A stretch of DNA of 64,000 nucleotides from Rhabditoides inermis (GCA_963966185.1 CAWZYM010000417.1:100001-164000); one strand, 5' to 3'; counted from the stretch's first letter, positions 41,346 to 52,119 are shown. Notes: generated by a model not told the origin, from the sequence alone. Translations and numbers: made by a program.

Positions 41346-41641
41346 TTTTGTTTGTTTGTTTACAATCTTCACTCTAACTTTCTCATTATAGGTTTCTACT
41401 CTTTTTCCAGATTTTACTTTGTTCGCTACTTTCCTTTCGTCCGCTGTGGCCCTGCACTGATGAGCGTTCAGGCAGTAGGCCCACCACAGTGGATGTTCTT
41501 ATTTCGATTCTATTATTTAGTCAGTAACTCTAGATATAGTACGTTGATGTAGCCTGTCTGCAGGATAATGGGCCGAAACAGGGATTCTGTTTCTTATTTA
41601 TTTGTGAACTACTTTATCTGCTTTGTCAATTCCTCATTGTT
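41346..41641 (+). repeat. Left 296-bp terminal direct repeat of the Penelope-like element
   Basis: Identical to 46356-46651 as read by eye (offset 5010). It contains ctgatgag at 41457-41464 and ccgaaac near 41574, the two conserved halves of a hammerhead ribozyme, but 110 nt apart. Confidence 0.93.
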
Positions 41642-41933
41642 TGTAGTTGGTTAGCACATGACTGTGATCTCTCGCGTGTACTACGCAGAGAGGCGCGTCT
41701 TGTCTCTTTCCAGCTTTCACTCTTACTTATATTATCTTTGTCTCTTACTATTTAATTTATTCCGTTACATTTACTTCTTCTAACTGTTTCACATTTTATT
41801 CTATACGTTATACTTTCCTGCCCTGCCTTTTATAGGCACGTCTGACCTTTTTTGTCGTATAAATCAATATTGTATATGTATTCTACTACCAGTTATTCTG
41901 TCAGTATTACTTCATTTTCTCTCTCACCGTTTA

Positions 41934-42123
41934 CGGCGAGACTTGCACCGTGCCGACTCCGTTCTCCCTAAGTGCACCTGGGAGAACGCGGCATGCCTTC
42001 CTAAGTGCACCTGGAAGGATTGTGCGGAGCTGCTCACCGTGACCGGCCGGGTCCCCTGGCTAGTCGCACCGAGCAGCTCACCCCACTCTAGTCTCATAAA
42101 TGCACCTTGAGACAGTGAGTGGG
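41934..42123 (+). other. Five consecutive hairpins with a shared GCACC loop motif
   Basis: Predicted hairpins: 41934-41955 (stem CGGC/GCCG), 41960-41988 (CGTTCTCCC/GGGAGAACG), 41996-42018 (CCTTCC/GGAAGG), 42027-42079 (GAGCTGCTC/GAGCAGCTC), 42091-42113 (GTCTCA/TGAGAC, extended by CCCACT/AGTGGG at 42082-42123). The loops of the second, third and fifth are TAAGTGCACCT, TAAGTGCACCT and TAAATGCACCT. The first and fourth also end in GCACC near the 3' stem. Stem sequences differ while loops are kept, which suggests selection on RNA structure. It lies upstream of the element's ORF. Confidence 0.8.
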
Positions 42124-44700
42124 TTTACTTATTCTTCATTTTATCTTTCTTTCTCTCTACGAGAAAGTTAGTTTTTCATTCATATTTTTCTTTCATTCAT
42201 TTCATTACATTTTACCCGCAATATTAGAATCTTTCTTATTTCCTTCCCATACCTGTACTTTTTTGGATCTATTAGTGTTTGGTAGCAGGAGTCACACATC
42301 TATACACATTTCTTTCTTTCTTTTATTCTATTTGTTTTACTCTCTGGAGGGCTCATGTGGTCCGGGCCCATGACATGTTATTCTTATTTCACTACTGAGG
42401 TTGTCATGCAGCCACCTTCGATTGCGCTTTGATGATTCGGGAAACAGAGATATCCGAGTTGTCATCTAGGCCTGTCGTCGTACATAGGCGCCTATTTAGG
42501 CATCCCGCCTCAAGGGTCTCTGAAACCTTTCACTCCTGCCAAATCCCAATCAAACACACAAACCAAGCATTTAATCACCAAATTCTCTACTACCAGTGAC
42601 TCCATACTAGTAAAACGTCAAAAGAAAAACGTTCTGCTAGTATCTAATTCTACAACTCATACTAGTGTACACTGTCCAAACACTAAATGTCTTATCTGTC
42701 CTCAGGTTGATCATTCTAACAAAATATATTGCTACGCTACTAACTGCCATGTTACGACTTTGAAAACTCCGAACTGTGACTGTAATACTGCTAATGTTAT
42801 CTACTGTATTACTTGCGATCTATGTGGTGTTCAATATGTTGGCCTGTCCTCTCGCAAGTTTTTGCAACGTATGCGTGAACATAAGAGTGCTATCAACAAT
42901 AAGTATTCTAACACTCCTCTTTATAAACATTTTGCTCAAAATGGCCACTCTTGGTCGTTTGCCAAACTCTCTATTTTGGAGGTAGTGGATGTGAATAGTG
43001 ACAAACGTATGAATAATGTTAAATTGGAAGAGCGTGAAGAATTCTGGATTCGAACACTTGTTACAGCATATCCTGTGGGTCTGAATGACTCTATCAGAGG
43101 ATATGAAACCATCACTCGCTCTCATATTCGTCCTTTTGATAAGGTATCTCATCCTTACTTCAATTTCCGCCCGAAGACTCGCCGGCGTCCCAACAAAAGG
43201 AGGGGCTTTGGTAAAGGTGGAACGCCAGATACGTCTTCCCTTGTGCAAGCAGCTAATGCTCGCAATTGGTATGAGAGTTACCGTAACGTCCTATGTATGT
43301 CTAATAAATCTAAAAATGAACTGATGTCATATCTTCTCGATAATCGTTCTCTTCAAAACTTGCTAAAACTCGAAATTTTATTGTCTGTTTACTATTGGTC
43401 TATTGACCACACTCCTAACAAAACTAAAGACTTGTTCAAAAACACGATTTTCTTGAAAATTCCTTATTTGTTCACAAATATGGAAAGCCTCGGTCTCTTT
43501 TCCTTGTTCAATACTCGTGAAGTGTTGTGTATTCTTAATTCCTTTAATCGCAAGGACCAGCAGAAGATTCGAGTGACACATCTGGCTACCGACCGTTTGA
43601 GTAAATATGTGGTGAATCATAGCCGTGTTATCAAAGAGTACAGAGGAGACCGACCAGTTTCTCTGGACTCGATTCCTTGTTTCTGCAGTAATGCAGAATA
43701 CGATTCTCACCGTGATCCCCACTATGGCCACGTTCTTACAGGCGACCTCTCTATAATCTCTAATCACTCCCTTAGATCATTTATGAAAAAAGGCGCTAAT
43801 ATGAGAGTGTCCAATCTCAAACTCTCTGTATCCACTGTTGTCAACACTGTTCGAAATGCTATTTCTGACATGGTTAATCAGTACAAAAATCTTCTCTCTA
43901 TCAGTGATCGTAATATTTCCATCGTCACTAACAAAATATTCGATTGCGTTAACGATAAACTTAAGTATCGTGTTATGAGCAAAAAGTTCAATTCCGTTAC
44001 AAATTTTAAATCTATTACTTCTGATCTACATAATTGTTTCACAGTTACCACTATAGATAAAGCTTCTAGTAATTTTGTAGTAATGTGCAAGCGACTTTAC
44101 ATCTCTTTCTGTGATGCTGAATTAGGCATAAGTTACGGTAGGGCTTCTGGCAATGCCGTATATGTGCCGTTTACAGGTGACCCTTCTGTTCTAAACAGTT
44201 CACTCACATATTCTTCTATCTTTGACCCCGATAAGTCTGTGTTGCCTAATATTTATGGAGTCCCAAAGCTCCATAAAAATCCTGTAAAATGTCGTTTCAT
44301 CACTGCGGCACGCGAATGTATCACTAAGGGTCTTTCCATGGAACTCCAAGTAGTGTACAAACATCTAGAAAAAACACTTTCGTAACATTTGCCTTAAAGG
44401 TGCTGCCAGAAATGGCCACAAAATGTACTTTTCGATTACTAACAGTATGAAAGTGTCCGATTTCTTACGCTCTGTCTCGAACACATCCCTTTCTCTATAT
44501 TGTGCTGATTTTGCTAGTCTTTTTACTAATCTTCCGCATGATCTCATCTTGCAAAAGATGAAATTTCTTGTTGATATGTGTTTCAAGAATTGTGGAAAAC
44601 CAAATATTCTCATTACATCTGCTAAATATTCTAAATATACTTCCGATCCTGTTATGCACATTGCAGACAAGCGTGTAATGTCGGCAAGTGAAATTATAGC

Positions 44701-45667
44701 CACGGCTCGATACGCCCTATTGAAACGACCGATAGGAGCGGTGTGTATTCGTGCGGGGAACAATTTCTTTCGCGGTGGGAAAATTTTTACTGTTATTTTT
44801 AGACGAATATTCGTCATTCCGTATTTTCATTGAGGTGTACGATTTTATTTGTTTCGTTTTGATTTTGCTTATTTTTGACTTATTTTGTTGAATGTGTATT
44901 TCTGTACGTTGTTTTTACTTAGTTTCATGTCATTTTGTTGCATTCCGAGTGTGCAAATGTGATGTATTGATATGAAAGTGTGAAATTTTCCTTACTTGCA
45001 TGTCCTACGCGAGTTTTCCTCATAATTTTGTTTTATTTTATATCTACAATTCCTTGTTTCAGATCTTCAGTCATGCTGGGATTTTGGATATCAACGGAAG
45101 AACAAGAGCAACGACTTATGTAGGTGAGTTGGTTTGTATTGTGCATTGTGATTTGTGATTGTTACATTATTCGATGATTATATGATTTTGAATAGTTCAA
45201 TGTAATAAAACTTTTTGATGTATTCGGTGTTTTGTGTGTGGTTGTGATTCGCTTTTGAATGCGAGCACTTTGTGCTTATCTTTGATTGTGATTTGATCTT
45301 AGATGTGCCGTCAATGTCTCTTCTCTGCGTCGCCAAAGAAAGGTATGTTTCATGCAATGCTTCTCATCTAATATATGTTTTCAGGTCACTTTCTTGCTTG
45401 ATGAAAGGTCCGAGACCAAGCCCAAGTTCAAGATCAAATCCAAGTTCAAGATCAAGTCCAAGTTCAAGAACGCCAAACTGCTCATTTGCGTTGTTGTATT
45501 ATTTGCGATAAATGTTATAAATTCCGGTGTTACTTGTTAACTTAGGGGATTGGGGGGGGGGGCTATTTTTCGTTTTGTTATGATTTGGCACTTTGCCAAG
45601 GGTTGGGTTACGGTAGGATCTTTGCACCAGTCTCCTATTATTGTGCCGAACATTGTATCGAGCCGTG
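44701..45667 (+). mobile_element. 967-bp inverted-repeat DNA element inside the reverse transcriptase
   Basis: Ends are perfect 13-bp inverted repeats CACGGCTCGATAC at 44701-44713 and its complement at 45655-45667, with looser similarity to about 40 bp (ataggag...ggtg). A 5-bp target duplication ATAGC lies at 44696-44700 and 45668-45672. Removing the element and one ATAGC restores the reverse transcriptase frame, which proves an insertion. No transposase is visible. A CAC terminus and 5-bp duplication recall Transib-type elements, but the assignment is open. Confidence 0.88.
45073..45540 (+). CDS. Small putative membrane-anchored ORF carried by the inverted-repeat element
   Basis: Three exons (45073-45119, 45303-45342, 45385-45540) with GT-AG borders join to 80 codons. 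It starts MLGFWISTEEQEQRLI, contains a Lys/Phe-rich repeat KFKIKSKFKIKSKFK, and ends with a hydrophobic segment LLICVVVLFAINVI followed by NSGVTC, so it could be tail-anchored. The first donor (GTAGGT) is weak and an alternative GTGAGT lies four bases on but makes a stop. No homologue is recognised. The model rests on phase agreement only, and the ORF may be a passenger or chance. Confidence 0.3.
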
Positions 45668-46355
45668 ATAGCCAAAACTAAGGTTTTGGTTGAAAGCGCT
45701 TATGCACAGTACGGTAGTTTTATTTTCAAACAGGTGAAGGGCGTACCACAAGGTGGTAACGCTAGCCCTCTCCTTGCTTCTCTTACGCTCAGTGTTCTAG
45801 AATACGAATACAGTCTTCTTCACCCTCTTGTCTGTAAAAATGAGAAATTCCAAGTTTTCCGTTATGTTGATGATGTACTCATTCTCTATGACAAGAAGTC
45901 TGATCTTGACACCTTTCTTAAAGCATATCTTCCTAGCAACTTGCAACTGGAGCGCACTAACCGTACTGATTCCGAGGCACATTTTCTCGATATTACTTTA
46001 CGTTTCGATACGCATTGGCAAGTAAGTCTGTACAATAAGACTGATGATTATACATTCGACGTTCATCGCTTCACGCATTCCGAAAGCACTACTAGTCGCC
46101 AAATCTGTTTTGGTAATCTTAAATCAGAAGCTCTTCGCATTGTCCGTTGCTGCACTGATCGCACTGTGCTTTTGGTTAAACTAGAAGAACTCTACATTAC
46201 TTTCTGCCGTCTCGGTTTTAAAGCATCTACAGTTAAAGCCGTTCTTTTGAAATACTGTTTCCGTAAACGAGATATCAATAGATCACTTAACCTTTTCAAT
46301 GTCCAAAATCGTAAATTACTCACCGAAAAAATATACAAATTCTAATTCCGCAATT

Positions 46356-46651
46356 TTTTGTTTGTTTGTTTACAATCTTCACTCTAACTTTCTCATTATA
46401 GGTTTCTACTCTTTTTCCAGATTTTACTTTGTTCGCTACTTTCCTTTCGTCCGCTGTGGCCCTGCACTGATGAGCGTTCAGGCAGTAGGCCCACCACAGT
46501 GGATGTTCTTATTTCGATTCTATTATTTAGTCAGTAACTCTAGATATAGTACGTTGATGTAGCCTGTCTGCAGGATAATGGGCCGAAACAGGGATTCTGT
46601 TTCTTATTTATTTGTGAACTACTTTATCTGCTTTGTCAATTCCTCATTGTT
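46356..46651 (+). repeat. Right 296-bp terminal direct repeat of the Penelope-like element
   Basis: Identical to 41346-41641. It starts 11 bp past the stop codon of the reverse transcriptase ORF. Confidence 0.93.
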
Positions 46652-47004
46652 ATGTTATGTTCTTCTTAATAGCACTTCATAATTGAAGTATGTTTTCGTT
46701 TATTCGTAGGAGTTGGTTGCATGAATCTTATAGTCTGTGTTTCGACTACGACCGGTATTCTTGGCATTGACATTGGATAGACTCAGCTCCCACATAGATA
46801 AATGTGATTCTTGTGTGTTTTAGTGTGCATAATCATACCATTGCATTATTGCAAACTAATCAAATACTTTTTGTACTGTATCTGAAACGGATTTTTATTA
46901 TTGTTTAATAATTCAATAATAATTAAACGAATATCTTTTCAGACGCATTAGTGTTGACGTGTGTAAGTGAAGATGTTCGATAATCATTTGTAAGCGAATT
47001 GTGT

Positions 47005-47054
<50 letters not shown>

Positions 47055-47087
47055 AGGAGAGAGATGATCTTCCTTTCTTTGTTGCAG
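46652..47087. other. Remainder of the disrupted cyclin K intron
   Basis: AT-rich sequence with a GA array at 47005-47055. I looked for the missing cyclin exons 3-6 here and in 41134-41345 and found none. Confidence 0.6.
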
Positions 47088-48266
47088 GCACGTCCTCCAC
47101 TACGCCAAGTCTTTTGCCTCCACGCAGCCGCTTGTCTCGCGCGACTCGGCGCTGGGTAAAAAGATAGCACAGGTGGGTTGTTTGTTTGTTTGTTTGTTGT
47201 TTGTTTGTTGTTTGTTTACTTGTGTTTTATGCTAGGTACAGTATTCCAGGCGGCGTGGGCTTTTGTCAACGACTCTCTGTCGACGACGTTGTGTCTGCGT
47301 GGGAACCGCAGGTGGGGCGATTCTCTCTCTCTCTTTCTCTCTCTCTCTCTCCCTCTCCCTCTCTTTCTCTACCCCCCCTCTCTCTCTCTCTCTCAAAAAG
47401 AGGGCGTGGCCTGAGTGGGCGTGTCTGTCTAGGTCGTCGCCGTGTCGCTGTACGCGATGGCACTGCGCATGGCTGGCGTCGAGACGGAGCAGGGAGACGA
47501 GTGGTGGGTGTGGTTGTGCTTTGTGCTTCGCTCATGACGTGTTGTGTGTGTTGTGTTTTGGAATGTAGATTTCACTGTTTACATATATGGGTTTAGTGTG
47601 ATATAATCGGTCGCATTTTGGCATGTAACATTTATTCGTATGTTTCACTGTGAAGTAATAGAGGGCTGTGTATATTTTGCTCAATACTTGCTGTTATTCT
47701 TGTATAACTTTTGTCGAAACAAAAATGACTGGAAATAATAAATTCTCTTTTACTAACTCAATTCCAGGTGGTCTTGTTACGTGGAGAATCTATCTACTGA
47801 TACGTTATCAGAGATTCAATCAGTCGTCAATGAATACTATGAAGTGTCTAAACAAGAAGTCATGCCTTTCATGCCTCCCAGGAAGGTGGATCGATGATCA
47901 GCGTATTTTCTTATCAGCTGATCAGCTGATCGCTGATTTGATCAGTGTATGTTGGGGCTGATCCCTTTCATAGCCTTTTAATTTGTTCTCTCACTACTTT
48001 ACACTTTTGATATGGGTTAGACACTCGCACGTTGTCATATTGTATCTCACACTTTCTCGTAATAAATCGATTAATTGTTGTTTTTGTTGTATTTTGTATT
48101 TAAGATAACGACGAACCGTGAATTAAGCGGCAGAGGCGCGCGCGTCTCTTATCTTTATGATGAAACGTATTTATTTCATATTTTCATGGTGTACTAAATA
48201 TACTAAAGTATATAATAGATTGTAATATCAATCAATATTAATCAATAAATCAATAAATCTTGCAGA

Positions 48267-51100
48267 ATGGTGCGCGAGTGGTTCTTCTCGCCGGAGGAAC
48301 TCAAGGACACACCATCCAGGAGGGCCGGGATGGACTCGCAGGTAAGGGGGGGAGGGATGAGAGAAGAGAGAGAGAGCAAGAGAGAGAGAGAGAAGGAGAG
48401 AGAGGGGGGAGGGAGAGAGAGAGGGAAAGGGAAGGGTAAAGTAGTGGTCAATCTCTTCAAATCGCTCCCGGAATGCCATTCAACGATCTCCGAAATGGCT
48501 TGCGTAACGCCTTCCAACTGTAATCACAAGTACCCGAATAGTCTCAAACTCCTCAAACTACTTGCGATTCGAAGAGACTGGCCGAGAGAGAGAGAGAGGG
48601 GGGGGAGAGAGAGACAGAGAGGGAGAGAGATTCCCTCCCTCCCGTTCCAGAAGGAGGCCCGCGCGCGTCGCGAGGGCATCAAACTCATCATGGAGGTCGG
48701 CAGCGCCCTCAAACTGTGCGGTGTTATCGATTTATCGATTTATTGAATGATTTATATTTATAATATCTATTTTATTTTTTATTTGATTTTGCAAAATCCT
48801 CACATTGTTTAATTGATCCCAGCATGTATATTAGATACGGGGTGGCTGCGTATTTGTTGTGGTTTTTTTTGGTCGTTGTTTGAATCTGTCGGGTCAAATT
48901 GTGGTCTTTGCCAAGTCTTGGTTTCTATGATCGGGAAACGCTGGTACACTTTGGCCGTGGCGTAAACACTTTATGTAGTCAATGCCGCTTCTGGTTATTT
49001 CTATTTTTCCTTCAAGGTCACTTGTCCATTGCAACTGATTCAAAACAATATGGGGTATGTAGGAGCTGGAACATATTAACAGCAAGAATTTATTGAAATG
49101 TCAAGTGATCTCTCACCTATACATTAAAATCATATTGAATGTTTACTATAACATAATTACATGATATTATAATTAAAATGCCGTAATTAGTAATTATTAT
49201 ATATTGATTATTTCAGGAAGGTGAACCCGACACTGGCCACCGCCGGCGTCTACTTCCATCGATTCTACCAGTTCACTCGTTCTATGAGTTCAGCAGAGAG
49301 GTGGGGAGGGAGAGAGAGAGAGAGGGAGGGGGGGGGAGAGAGGAGAGAGAGAGATAGAAAGAGAGAGAGAGGCACCCTCCCTTTCAGCTCACCGCCCTGG
49401 GCTGCCTTTACTGGCGGGTAAGGTCGAGGAGACGCCGAAGAAGGGACGGTGAGTGGACTATCGACTTATTGATTTATTCATAGAGAAAATGATTTCTGTG
49501 CGGTTTACTTGGGACGTGATGATTCTAAGATATGGAGACATGAGTATCGATCTATTGATTAATTGACTCATTCGTTCTCTTGCAGTGACATCTGCAGCAC
49601 GGCGCGCTCCAAGTTCCCCTCGCTCTACTCGCTGCCCACGCTGGTGGTCAGTATTGATTTATCGATTGATTGATCGATTGTCGATTGATCGATCGATCGA
49701 TCGTTTTACCGCGTTGCACTGCGCTGACGTTAGATGTAGAATTGGGATGAAGTTAGCTTTAATTTCTTTATGGTTTTCGTCGCTGTATTTAGAGTGACTG
49801 TGAAACATAGTTTGATCAGAGTTGTTTTTGCTTTGCAATGGGCGGCTACTATGTCTATACATACGTCCATCACTTCCATTTTCTCTCTTTGTCCCTCTCT
49901 CCACTGAGAGGTTAGATGTAGATTTTGAATGGGAGAGGTATTTACGAGCACTATTGGTTCTTTTATTTTATTTACTACATTTAGAGTGGCTGTGAAGCAT
50001 ACATTTTGTATTGAATCACGTTTGCTTTTCAATAAAGGAAAATCTATCTGTTTCTGGCAGGGAATGAGTCTACAAATACGTCTTCACTTCCTCTACCTCG
50101 TTCCTCCCTCCCCCTCTCTCCCTCCCTCTCTCTCTCCCTCTCTCCCTCCCTCCCTCCCTCCCTCCCTCCCTCCCTCCCTCCCTCCCTCCCTCCCTCCCTC
50201 CTCCCTCCCTCCCTCCCTCCCTCCCTCCCTCCCTCCCTCCCTCCTCCTCCTCCCTCCCTCTCATCCCCTCTCTTCCAGGATGAAGTGATGGGTGTGGAGC
50301 GGGTGCTCCTTCAGACCATCAACTTCGACCTGTTCGTCGACCATCCTTATCAGTGAGTATGACTGATTTATTGATTTATTGATTTTATTTGTTGGTGTTT
50401 TTTTTCAAGTGTAGGTATTTTGGAAGTGGGATGTGGGATGAAAGATGATACTGGAGCGTTTTCTGAATTCGAGACGTTAGATTTTGTAGGTTACTATTAC
50501 TAGTTTTTCTCGTCATTTAGTAATCCATAAAGACCCTGGTTGTAATGCTACAATAATAGTAATAGCAATAATAGCAATACCAGGTACCTTCCGGATTTTG
50601 TTATACCTTATGCCAATACAATTATTGAATGTGTTGTTGCATAAATAACAATACCGCACATACTTTTAAATTAGATACCTGCTGATAGAAGGCTATCAAG
50701 TAGTTGCAAAAGTTGTGCAATCAAAATGTAAAGATGAGAAGTAGAGAGAAAGAGAGATTCCCCGATTCAAGAGGATCGAAGGAAGATTATGGCCATTACA
50801 CTGAACGCAGTTTAAGAATTGAAAATCTTTAGTCTATAATGTAAATTAATTTGAGGTACCTTCTGCAATACGCCGCCTCGCCTGCCTTTGCTCGCCACCC
50901 GCGCATCAGCGACGACAGGTATTTTATTGATTGATTGTAATGTAATGTTAGTAATTAATTATGTAATAATACTAATAAAACTAATAATCCCTCTGCAGGG
51001 ACCTCGGCCGCCGTCTGACGCAGACTGCGTGGACGTTCGTCAACGACTCCCTCTCCACCACGCTGTGCCTGCAGTGGAACCGCAGGTGGGGGGGGGGAGG

Positions 51101-51158
<58 letters not shown>

Positions 51159-51781
51159 ATGCATGAAATCTAGGTGATAGCCATCTCTCTCTACTACCTC
51201 GCCCTCAAGATGACGGGAGTGACTCCGGAGAAGGACCAGTGGTGGGTTGGGGGGGTGTTTGTTTGTTGAGGCTGTTGGTGCTTTGACAATTGTACCAGTG
51301 AAATGTATTTCAAAACGAATTCCTTGATTCAACAAACGTATGGCGCTCTTAGGACGTTGTGTTAACGAAATGTATTGCGTAATAGTTTTGTATTTGTAAT
51401 TTTCGACATGATTTTAGGTGGGACGAGTACGTGCAGAATCTGTCGGTGGAACTGATAGACGAGATTTGTCACAAGGTGAGGGAGAGAGAAAAAGGGGAGA
51501 GGGAGGAGAGAGAGGAGAGAGAGAGAGGAGAGAGAGGGGGAGAGGGAGGAGAGAGAGAGGGAGAGAGAGAGGGGGAGAGGGAGGAGAGAGAGAGAGAGAG
51601 ATAGGAGAGGAGAGAGGGAGAGAAGAGAGAGGGAGGGAGGAATAGAGAGAGGGGAGAGGAGAGAGAGGGGAGAGGAAGGAATAGAGAGAGAGAGAACTGA
51701 AGTGTTCAGGTTCTCGACTACTACACTGTGTCGAAGGAAGAAGTGATGGAGTTCATGCCACCAGCCGCCAACAACTCGTGA
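48267..51781 (+). CDS. CCNK: Cyclin K-like protein, copy 2 (frame needs correction)
   Basis: Eleven exons: 48267-48341, 48651-48715, 49217-49300, 49388-49448, 49586-49646, 50279-50352, 50856-50918, 50999-51085, 51174-51241, 51418-51475, 51710-51781. The ATG is 1 nt after a cttgcag acceptor. WFFSPEELKDTPSRRAG, YFHRFYQF, LAGKVEETPKK, VLLQTINFDL, WTFVNDSLSTTLCLQW and VIAISLYYLALKM cover both cyclin folds of cyclin K; the long Pro-rich tail of animal cyclin K is absent (about 256 residues). Three single-base losses break the frame: near 49273 (QF/HSF), near 49410 (LY/LAGK) and near 51077 (QW/NPQ). They may be assembly errors or real decay. AATAAA is at 51939-51944. Confidence 0.78.
48342..48436. 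repeat. GA-rich start of cyclin K copy 2 intron 1
   Basis: The donor GTAAGG passes into G runs and GA repeats. A second GA array is at 48584-48630. Confidence 0.9.
49301..49372. repeat. Purine-only short intron
   Basis: The 87-bp intron 3 of cyclin K copy 2 is G/A from donor to a short ccctccctttcag acceptor. Confidence 0.92.
50095..50265. repeat. (CCCT)n array
   Basis: About 160 bp of CCCT tetramers ahead of the exon 6 acceptor of cyclin K copy 2, on the pyrimidine strand of the transcript. Confidence 0.97.
51103..51158. repeat. (TTGA)n array in a short intron
   Basis: About 13 perfect ATTG tetramers fill the 88-bp intron 8 of cyclin K copy 2. The same tetramer array occurs at 62784-62839. 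Confidence 0.97.
51476..51695. repeat. GA-rich intron
   Basis: The 234-bp last intron of cyclin K copy 2 is almost only G/A from its donor GTGAGG to the gttcag acceptor. Confidence 0.95.
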
Positions 51782-52119
51782 TCAGCTGATCGTATCACTG
51801 ATCAGCTGATCGTACGCTATCTCCATTGATTGTTATGTGTTATCCCTCTGGGTCCGTGTTTGTTGTTTTGTGTATGAGAGTATTGTAAATGTTGGACAGG
51901 TGTTTGGAACGTTGTGTGTTGTGTGATCTTGAGTAACTAATAAAGTTCTTTTGTTTATGCTTCGTTTTATACATGTGTCTTCTCCCAATCACACCTTTCA
52001 GCAGTCTTTCAATATATACAAACTATACCAACTAGTTCCAGCAGCTGACTGCACTCATAATCCACATGTTTCACGCGAAGATATCATAAGCGATGTGAAC
52101 AGAAACTCGGCAAAACGTT

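Larger units (their letters stand above)
42436..46345 (+). pseudogene. Penelope-like GIY-YIG/reverse transcriptase ORF, interrupted
   Basis: The frame is open from 42436, with no ATG before the conserved part, so the true start or a splice is unknown. A Cys-rich segment (VHCPNTKCLICP, then CDC) leads into GIY-YIG nuclease motifs VIYCITC and YVGLSSRKFLQRMREHK, with a candidate catalytic Glu in LEEREEFWIR. The reverse transcriptase shows NIYGVPKLHKNP, YCADFASLFTNLP, KGVPQGGNASPLLAS and the catalytic RYVDDVLIL. The frame breaks at a run of six A (44369-44374) with a stop at 44383, then continues in another frame. A second break is the inverted-repeat insertion at 44701-45667. Without that insertion and one target copy the frame runs straight through. 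It ends with TAA at 46343. Confidence 0.88.
41346..46651 (+). mobile_element. Penelope-like retroelement with N-terminal GIY-YIG (Naiad type)
   Basis: A 5.3-kb element flanked by 296-bp direct repeats that are identical as read (41346-41641 and 46356-46651), the arrangement known for Penelope-like elements (pLTRs). Between them are a structured 5' region (41934-42123), an ORF with GIY-YIG nuclease ahead of the reverse transcriptase, and a nested 967-bp insertion. The permuted domain order with Cys-rich CDC motif matches the Naiad clade. The identical repeats point to a recent arrival in cyclin K copy 1. Target-site ends cannot be fixed exactly because both junctions read attgtt. Confidence 0.88.
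40910..47897 (+). pseudogene. Cyclin K-like gene, copy 1, disrupted
   Basis: Six exons are recognisable: 40910-40984, 41069-41133, 47088-47172, 47250-47311, 47433-47503, 47768-47897. The start MVREWLFSAEELRDTPSRRAG and VRLRREGVRLIVEIG are typical of the cyclin K/T N-terminus. WAFVNDSLSTTLCL, VVAVSLYAMALRM and QEVMPFMPP belong to the second cyclin fold. Compared with copy 2, exons 3-6 (about 90 residues, most of the first cyclin box) are absent, and a Penelope-like element occupies that intron. The 47250-47311 exon ends in the wrong phase for the next one. Cyclin K partners CDK12/13 in RNA polymerase II phosphorylation; this copy is unlikely to do so. AATAAA is at 48061-48066. Confidence 0.75.

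Noticed and set aside
46652..47087. Search for the missing cyclin K exons between the Penelope-like element and exon 47088
   Set aside because: No stretch matches YFHRFYQF, LAGKVEE or TINFDL in any frame.
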